NCBI GenBank assembly: GCA_022071975.1
Contig: JAJVIO010000008.1
Coordinates: 1-64,000 of the forward strand
DNA length: 64,000 nt
DNA from: Planctomycetota bacterium
GTDB taxonomy: Bacteria > Planctomycetota > UBA8742 > UBA2392
Direction of reading: 5' to 3'
The notes beneath the pieces were generated by a model, which was not told the DNA's origin, searched no databases, and saw nothing but the letters and a program-made list of their open reading frames with translations. Shown in pieces: positions 59,989 through 64,000 of the stretch. The number at the start of each line of letters is the position of its first letter. Within the stretch, counting starts at the first letter, position 1. The position numbers and the translations under genes are program-made.

Positions 59989-61155
59989 CTAACCACCGGC
60001 GCGGATCTTCTTCATCTCGTCAATGATGGCGTCGATTTCATCCAACGTGTTGTAGAAGTGGGGGCTGACGCGGATGCCCCCGCCCGGCCGATAGTCGATA
60101 ATGAAGCCGCGCTCGATCAGCTTGTTCTCGGCCTTGCTGGCGCCCTCGAAGTTGATGCAGACCGTGCCGCCGCGGCGCTCCGGTTCGGTGGGGGAGTTGA
60201 CCTTGAAGCCGGCCTCCCGCGCTTTCTCGAACAGGTGGGTGGTCATGCGCTTGCTCTTGGCCCGGATGTTCTCGACGCCGACCTGCTTGATGATCTCGTA
60301 GCCCGGCCGTGCGCTGTACAGGGCGACCACGGGCGGCGTGCCGGTGGCCGCGCGCCAGGCGCCCTCGTGGGGCTCGAAGTCCATCTCGAAGCGGAACGGC
60401 CGCGCGTGGCTGATCCAGCCGGTCAGGGCCGGGTTGTAGTCCTTCATCAGGTCCGGCCGGATGTAGAGGTAGCAGACGTTGGGCCCGCCGCACACCCACT
60501 TCACGCTGCCGCCGACGGCGAAGTCCACGTTCAGGTCCTGCACGTCGATGGGCACCGTGCCGATAGACTGGTAGATATCGAGCAGCACCTTTGCGCCGAC
60601 CTTGTGGGCCTTCTCGATGATCGGCTTCACGTCCTGCAGGTAGGCGCTGCGGAAGTAGACGTGGCTGATGGGCACGATGGCCGTGCGCTCGTCGATGGCG
60701 TCCACGATCTTCTGCACGTCAACGCCGATGCCGTCGTCGGACTTCACGATCTCGAGCTGCGCCCCGTAGCGCGTCCAGGCCTGGCACACGTAGTGGGGGC
60801 TGGTGAACTGCATGTCGTCGTAGACGATGCGGTTGCGCGGGCCGCTGAAGTCGATGCTGGAGAGCACCTGGGCGGTCAGCGAGGCGACGTTCAGGTGCAG
60901 CATCATGGTGCCGGGCCTGGCGTTGATCACGCTGCCGATCAGGTCGGCGGTTTTCTCGCAGTCATCCAGCCAGCCGGAGCCGTCGGGGTAGTGCCAGGCC
61001 ACGACGCCGTCGTTTTCCCACATGTCGGCGACGGGGTTCAGGCCGGCGCGGGCCGCGCGCGGCATGGCGCCGAGGCTGTTGTTGATCAGGTATGTCTTCT
61101 TCGCAAGGATCGGGAACTCCTCGCGCCATTTAAGAAGCGGGTCGTTGCTGGTCAC
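59989..61155 (-). CDS. Kynureninase-like PLP enzyme (aminotransferase class V)
   Basis: Kynureninase splits kynurenine into anthranilate and alanine. The 388-residue protein has a class V fold with the PLP lysine in FAVGGSVKWVCGGPN. The C-terminal run RAATGTPPVVALYSARPGYE, VGVENIRAKSKRMTTHLFE and GGIRVSPHFYNTLDEID matches the kynureninase group. ISHVYFRSAYLQDV and DIYQSIGTVPIDV fit the cofactor pocket. A close relative acting on another substrate cannot be excluded. A tryptophan-dioxygenase-like gene lies 1 kb upstream on the same strand, supporting a role in tryptophan breakdown. Confidence 0.78.
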   Translation of the reverse strand: MTSNDPLLKWREEFPILAKKTYLINNSLGAMPRAARAGLNPVADMWENDGVVAWHYPDGSGWLDDCEKTADLIGSVINARPGTMMLHLNVASLTAQVLSSIDFSGPRNRIVYDDMQFTSPHYVCQAWTRYGAQLEIVKSDDGIGVDVQKIVDAIDERTAIVPISHVYFRSAYLQDVKPIIEKAHKVGAKVLLDIYQSIGTVPIDVQDLNVDFAVGGSVKWVCGGPNVCYLYIRPDLMKDYNPALTGWISHARPFRFEMDFEPHEGAWRAATGTPPVVALYSARPGYEIIKQVGVENIRAKSKRMTTHLFEKAREAGFKVNSPTEPERRGGTVCINFEGASKAENKLIERGFIIDYRPGGGIRVSPHFYNTLDEIDAIIDEMKKIRAGG

Positions 61156-61179
61156 GGCCGGTCTCCTCCTGCGAAGGTT

Positions 61180-61211
61180 TTAGCCACGGATTCACACGGA
61201 TAAACACGGAA
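61180..61211. repeat. CCACGGATTCACACGGAT-type periodic repeat
   Basis: TAGCCACGGA, TTCACACGGA, TAAACACGGA (61181-61210) are three ten-base units ending ACGGA. The element lies between the kynureninase-like and small membrane protein genes. Very similar intergenic repeats are familiar from many PVC genomes (from memory). Confidence 0.75.
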
Positions 61212-61294
61212 TCTTCGAAGGATTCAGGCCCTCATCGTTGGCAACCGCGACGCCATCCGAAGCCGATTCCGCTCAGATGAGAACCAGGAGGTAG

Positions 61295-61519
61295 CTACTT
61301 CTTCTTCTTGCCTTTGCGACTGAGGCTGTAAGCGCCCCACACGCCCAGCAGCACGCCCACCGCCAGCAGGACGATGCGTTCCGTCGGCCATTCGCTGAGG
61401 CTGCCCAGGCTGCCGAAATCCAGATTGATGCCCTGGCTCATGCCGAACAAATCCACCAGCGCGGCAATGATGATCGCCACGCCCATGAGCATCACTATCA
61501 GTCCCGTTTTCTTCGGCAT
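61295..61519 (-). CDS. Small two-helix membrane protein
   Basis: The 74-residue protein has two membrane helices (about 6-27 and 48-66) around a short loop, and a basic tail RKGKKKK. ATG 61519 has AGGAGG seven bases upstream, which decides against an earlier ATG that overlaps the PP2C gene. No function can be assigned. It lies 17 bases after the PP2C gene. Confidence 0.65.
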   Translation of the reverse strand: MPKKTGLIVMLMGVAIIIAALVDLFGMSQGINLDFGSLGSLSEWPTERIVLLAVGVLLGVWGAYSLSRKGKKKK

Positions 61520-61536
61520 GGGAACCTCCTGTAGTT

Positions 61537-62190
61537 TCAAGATACCTGAAAGAAGTGCGCCACGCCTTCTTGCATCGTCTGCTTGCCGATGCCTCGGCGC
61601 ACAAGCACGGCCGCGGCGTCGTCGAACAGCTTGCCGTTCGGCAGCCTTCCCAGGTCAATCATCGCGCGAGGATCCATTGCCGCCGCCGCCGCCACCAGCT
61701 TGTCCTTCGCGGCGTACTTGTGCAGGCCGTCGGTGCAAACCAGTATGGTGCCTGCGGTCCACACCGACTCGAAGGCGCGGGCCACCGCCTGGCCGCTTCC
61801 CAACAGTGGTTGGCGCTGCTGATTGGCCGTAAGGTCCACCATGCGGTCATCAATCAAGAAAGCCTTGGAATCGCCGACACTGGCGCCAGTCACCCGGTCC
61901 GGCCCCACATCGACCACAACCAGTGTTGACTCGCCCGATGGCTCCAGAGACAGCGGGACGTCAACTTCGCTCACAATCTTGAGCCACTGCTCGGCCGGCA
62001 GCGGGTTTGTTTCCCGCCCCACGAACTTCATGGCATGCTTGATCACGAACTCGGCCGCGAAGCCTGCGTCGGCGCTTTTCCCCGCGCCGTCCGCCACGGC
62101 CACTACGATGCGATTTCCCCGCCGCAACCATGCCGCCCGGTCAAGGCACTTGGAGTCGGAGCCGCGAATGTGGCCGTTCAACTCGAACAT
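61537..62190 (-). CDS. PP2C-type protein phosphatase
   Basis: The 217-residue phosphatase has the metal-site motifs VAVADGAGKS, GASVGDSKAFLIDD, VCTDGLHKY and DDAAAVLV in the right order. It removes phosphate from Ser/Thr and could oppose the PknB-like kinase at 12.9 kb, though they are not adjacent. It is shorter than usual PP2C (about 240 residues) and has no membrane or sensor part. It is six bases after the dioxygenase-like gene, hence one operon. Confidence 0.85.
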   Translation of the reverse strand: MFELNGHIRGSDSKCLDRAAWLRRGNRIVVAVADGAGKSADAGFAAEFVIKHAMKFVGRETNPLPAEQWLKIVSEVDVPLSLEPSGESTLVVVDVGPDRVTGASVGDSKAFLIDDRMVDLTANQQRQPLLGSGQAVARAFESVWTAGTILVCTDGLHKYAAKDKLVAAAAAMDPRAMIDLGRLPNGKLFDDAAAVLVRRGIGKQTMQEGVAHFFQVS

Positions 62191-62196
62191 GGAAGC

Positions 62197-62916
62197 CTAT
62201 TGATAAGCCCCGCCTCCCTGTGGACGGTACTTGGCATTATAGCTGTTGGTGGTGCGGTTGATTACCGCCCAAAGGTCCGGGAAGGCGGGCTCGTTGGTGG
62301 TCTTGGCCAGCACGGCCGCGGGCACGCCCTTGAGGCTCAGCACGCCGTCGCCGATCACGCGCTTCACCAGCTGGAAGTGGCGGTACTTCCAGTGCATCAG
62401 CTCCTGGTCAAAGCGCAGCATGGCGGTGGTCAGCGCGAACAGCTGTTTCAGGCCGTGGGGGTCCTGGTGGATTTCGTCCACGGTCTTGCCGTGGCGGGAA
62501 AGTACGGCCTCATAGGCTTTCAGCACGTCCGGCACCACGGCGTGTAACTGCTGGTAAGTGGGGCTCTGCTGGCCGCTGCCCTTGCCGAGCCCCATGCGGA
62601 TCTTGTGGTAGTCCCAGGGCGCGATGCTTTCGGGGAACTTCAGCCCCTCGGCCAACCACTTCAGGATTTCCGCGCTGCGGTTCAGGTAGCGCGAGGCCTC
62701 GTCCAGCTCGTCACCGGCCATCCAGCTGCAGACCTGGTCCATGTGCTGGATCACCACCTTCAGCCAGATCTCCATGGCCTGGTGGACGCTCTGGAACAGC
62801 AGCTCTTCCTCGTTGGCCCACTGGTCGGGCGTTTTCTGGAGCTTGTAGATCTCCTGGGTGTGGATGTACTTCTCATAGTCCGTGCTGCCGTCGCCGAAAC
62901 TGTTCAGTTCTGCCAT
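62197..62916 (-). CDS. Tryptophan 2,3-dioxygenase family protein, divergent
   Basis: The 239-residue protein aligns with TDO: YEKYIHTQEIYKLQ, EEELLFQSVHQAMEIWLKV, WDYHKIRMGLGKGSGQQS (with the substrate Arg) and LMHWKYRHFQLVKRVIG, where the His is the proximal haem ligand. Two features are missing. The distal His of HDExLF is glutamate (NEEELLF), and the GTGGSSG loop after VIG is replaced by DGVLSLKGVP. It may be a TDO with changed chemistry or another haem enzyme of the same superfamily. ATG 62916 has GGAG upstream. Confidence 0.78.
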   Translation of the reverse strand: MAELNSFGDGSTDYEKYIHTQEIYKLQKTPDQWANEEELLFQSVHQAMEIWLKVVIQHMDQVCSWMAGDELDEASRYLNRSAEILKWLAEGLKFPESIAPWDYHKIRMGLGKGSGQQSPTYQQLHAVVPDVLKAYEAVLSRHGKTVDEIHQDPHGLKQLFALTTAMLRFDQELMHWKYRHFQLVKRVIGDGVLSLKGVPAAVLAKTTNEPAFPDLWAVINRTTNSYNAKYRPQGGGAYQ

Positions 62917-63049
62917 GGCCCCGTTCTCCTGTACCGCGATGCGCGCCCTTTCGACGCGCATCTAAGCACCTTGGCAGCCTGTCGCCAACGGCTTCCCTTT
63001 CCCTGAATCATGGGGCATGATCGACCTCGTTATTGATAGCGGAGATCGC

Positions 63050-63526
63050 ATGCGCGTCGGCATCGGATATGACATCCATCAACTGGTAGAAGGCCGCGAC
63101 CTGATCCTCGGCGGCCTGGAAATCCCCTACGACAAGGGGCTCGCCGGCCACTCCGACGCGGACGCGCTGCTGCACGCCATCACCGACGCGCTGCTGGGTG
63201 CCGCGGGCCTGGGCGACATCGGCGAGTACTTCCCCGACACCGACCCGAAATGGAAGGGCGCCGACAGCGGCATGATGCTCAAGGAAGCCTTCAAGAACGT
63301 GCGGCGTCGCGGCTGGGAGGTCGAAAACATTGACTGCAACATCATCGCCCAGGCGCCGAAGCTGAAGCCCTACAAGAGCCAGATGGAGGCCCGCATCGCC
63401 TCACTGCTGGAGATCGAGACGCGCCGCGTGAACGTGAAGGCCCGCACCAATGAGGGGCTCGACGCCGTGGGGCGCGGCGAAGCAATCATCACCCAGGCCG
63501 TGGTGCTGCTGAAGCCGGCGCCGTAA
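63050..63526 (+). CDS. ispF: 2-C-methyl-D-erythritol 2,4-cyclodiphosphate synthase
   Basis: IspF catalyses ring closure to the cyclodiphosphate in the MEP isoprenoid pathway. The 158-residue protein has [17 protein letters not shown] with the metal Asp and His, [26 protein letters not shown] with the third metal His, and [17 protein letters not shown]. Length is normal. ATG 63050 has CGGAG upstream and starts at the first family residue, rather than the ATG at 63017. cysS follows by 13 bases. Confidence 0.96.
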   Translation: MRVGIGYDIHQLVEGRDLILGGLEIPYDKGLAGHSDADALLHAITDALLGAAGLGDIGEYFPDTDPKWKGADSGMMLKEAFKNVRRRGWEVENIDCNIIAQAPKLKPYKSQMEARIASLLEIETRRVNVKARTNEGLDAVGRGEAIITQAVVLLKPAP

Positions 63527-63539
63527 CCAGAAGCGATCC

Positions 63540-64000
63540 ATGTCCGTCTTGAAGCTTAAAAATACCTACACCAAGGCGCTGGAAGTCTTCCAGCCGCTCG
63601 ATTCGCAGGGCAGGCGCGTCACCATGTACTCGTGCGGCCCCACGGTCTACAGCTACGCCCACATCGGCAACTTCCGCAGCTTCCTGATGGCCGACATCCT
63701 GCGCCGCGTGCTTGAGCGCAACGGCTACGAGGTGAAGCACGTCATGAACATCACCGACGTCGGCCACCTGACGGAAGACGACGTCGCCGACGCCACGGGA
63801 GAAGACAAGCTTCAGAAGGCCGCGCGGGAGATGGGCTGGGACCCGTACAAGCTGGCGCGCCATTACGAAAGCGCCTTCGTCGAGGACGCCCGCAGGCTGC
63901 GCATGAAGAACTACAGCGGCGGCGAGGCAAGCGCACCCGAGCTGCACCCGCGCGCCGCCAGCCACGTGCCGGAGATGCTGGCGGCGATCCAGAAGCTGCT
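63540..64000 (+). CDS. cysS: Cysteinyl-tRNA synthetase, 3' end beyond the window
   Basis: The enzyme charges tRNA-Cys with cysteine. The first 153 codons are visible and the gene runs off the end. LKNTYTKALEVFQPL opens the protein. MYSCGPTVYSYAHIGNFRSF has the zinc-binding Cys and the HIGH motif (as HIGN), and MNITDVGHLTEDD follows, all diagnostic of CysS. It sits 13 bases after ispF, a gene order seen in many bacteria. Confidence 0.93.
   Translation, partial: MSVLKLKNTYTKALEVFQPLDSQGRRVTMYSCGPTVYSYAHIGNFRSFLMADILRRVLERNGYEVKHVMNITDVGHLTEDDVADATGEDKLQKAAREMGWDPYKLARHYESAFVEDARRLRMKNYSGGEASAPELHPRAASHVPEMLAAIQKL

Overview
The window is GC-rich, gene-dense DNA from a bacterium with a two-membrane envelope: it encodes a secretin, lipoproteins, ExbB/ExbD motor proteins, YidC and many exported proteins. 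A PilM-type protein and secretin without nearby pilus ATPases, arrays of ExbD genes, a YdjY-domain lipoprotein, a large VWA protein with a C-terminal anchor, a PknB-like kinase and a TsaC-phosphatase fusion together fit Planctomycetota or another PVC lineage best. That assignment is inferred from gene content; no rRNA or tRNA gene is present to confirm it. TAG, TGA and TAA all serve as ordinary stops.

Layout. 1-6.0 kb: a large VWA membrane protein whose frame is cut by an amber codon just before its metal-site motif, DNA polymerase III delta (holA) and two membrane-anchored proteins of unknown function. 6.1-11.0 kb: nnrE (reverse), a YbgC-type thioesterase, a repeat-filled gap, and mnmE/yidC (reverse). 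11.2-13.9 kb: an alpha/beta hydrolase, a toxin-antitoxin pair whose toxin is frameshifted, and a Ser/Thr kinase. 14.0-22.6 kb: one tightly packed forward operon with a signal-peptidase-like protein lacking the catalytic lysine, psd, three tandem paralogues of an exported secretin-N-like family, pssA, a TsaC-LMW-phosphatase fusion, rpiB and an unknown gene.

22.7-41.9 kb is the most unusual region. It holds a PilM-PilN fusion, a PilO-like protein, a protein with four EF-hand-like loops, a lipoprotein secretin, two large exported helical-repeat proteins, ExbB, four ExbD genes (a two-gene unit present twice), a YdjY-domain lipoprotein and a membrane protein. No pilus extension or retraction ATPase, platform protein or pilin is in the window. 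This suggests a secretin-containing envelope machine that may be driven by an ExbB/ExbD proton motor. The coupling is an inference from gene order.

41.9-57.5 kb: inositol-phosphate synthase, an intact toxin-antitoxin pair, two sister PAS-GGDEF diguanylate cyclases, malate dehydrogenase, a rhodanese, a metallo-beta-lactamase-fold gene divergent from a TetR regulator with two matching operators, an alpha/beta hydrolase coupled to hydantoinase/oxoprolinase A and B genes, and a coupled ppk-ppx pair for polyphosphate. 57.5-64.0 kb: a secreted CAP-domain protein with a cysteine-containing C-terminal sorting tail, a DUF2188-like protein, a methyltransferase, kynureninase-like and tryptophan-dioxygenase-like genes with a PP2C phosphatase between them, ispF, and the start of cysS.

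Short palindromic or periodic repeats of at least five unrelated families sit in intergenic gaps. Well-formed terminators, several sigma-70-like promoters and a hairpin that overlaps a ribosome binding site are also visible.
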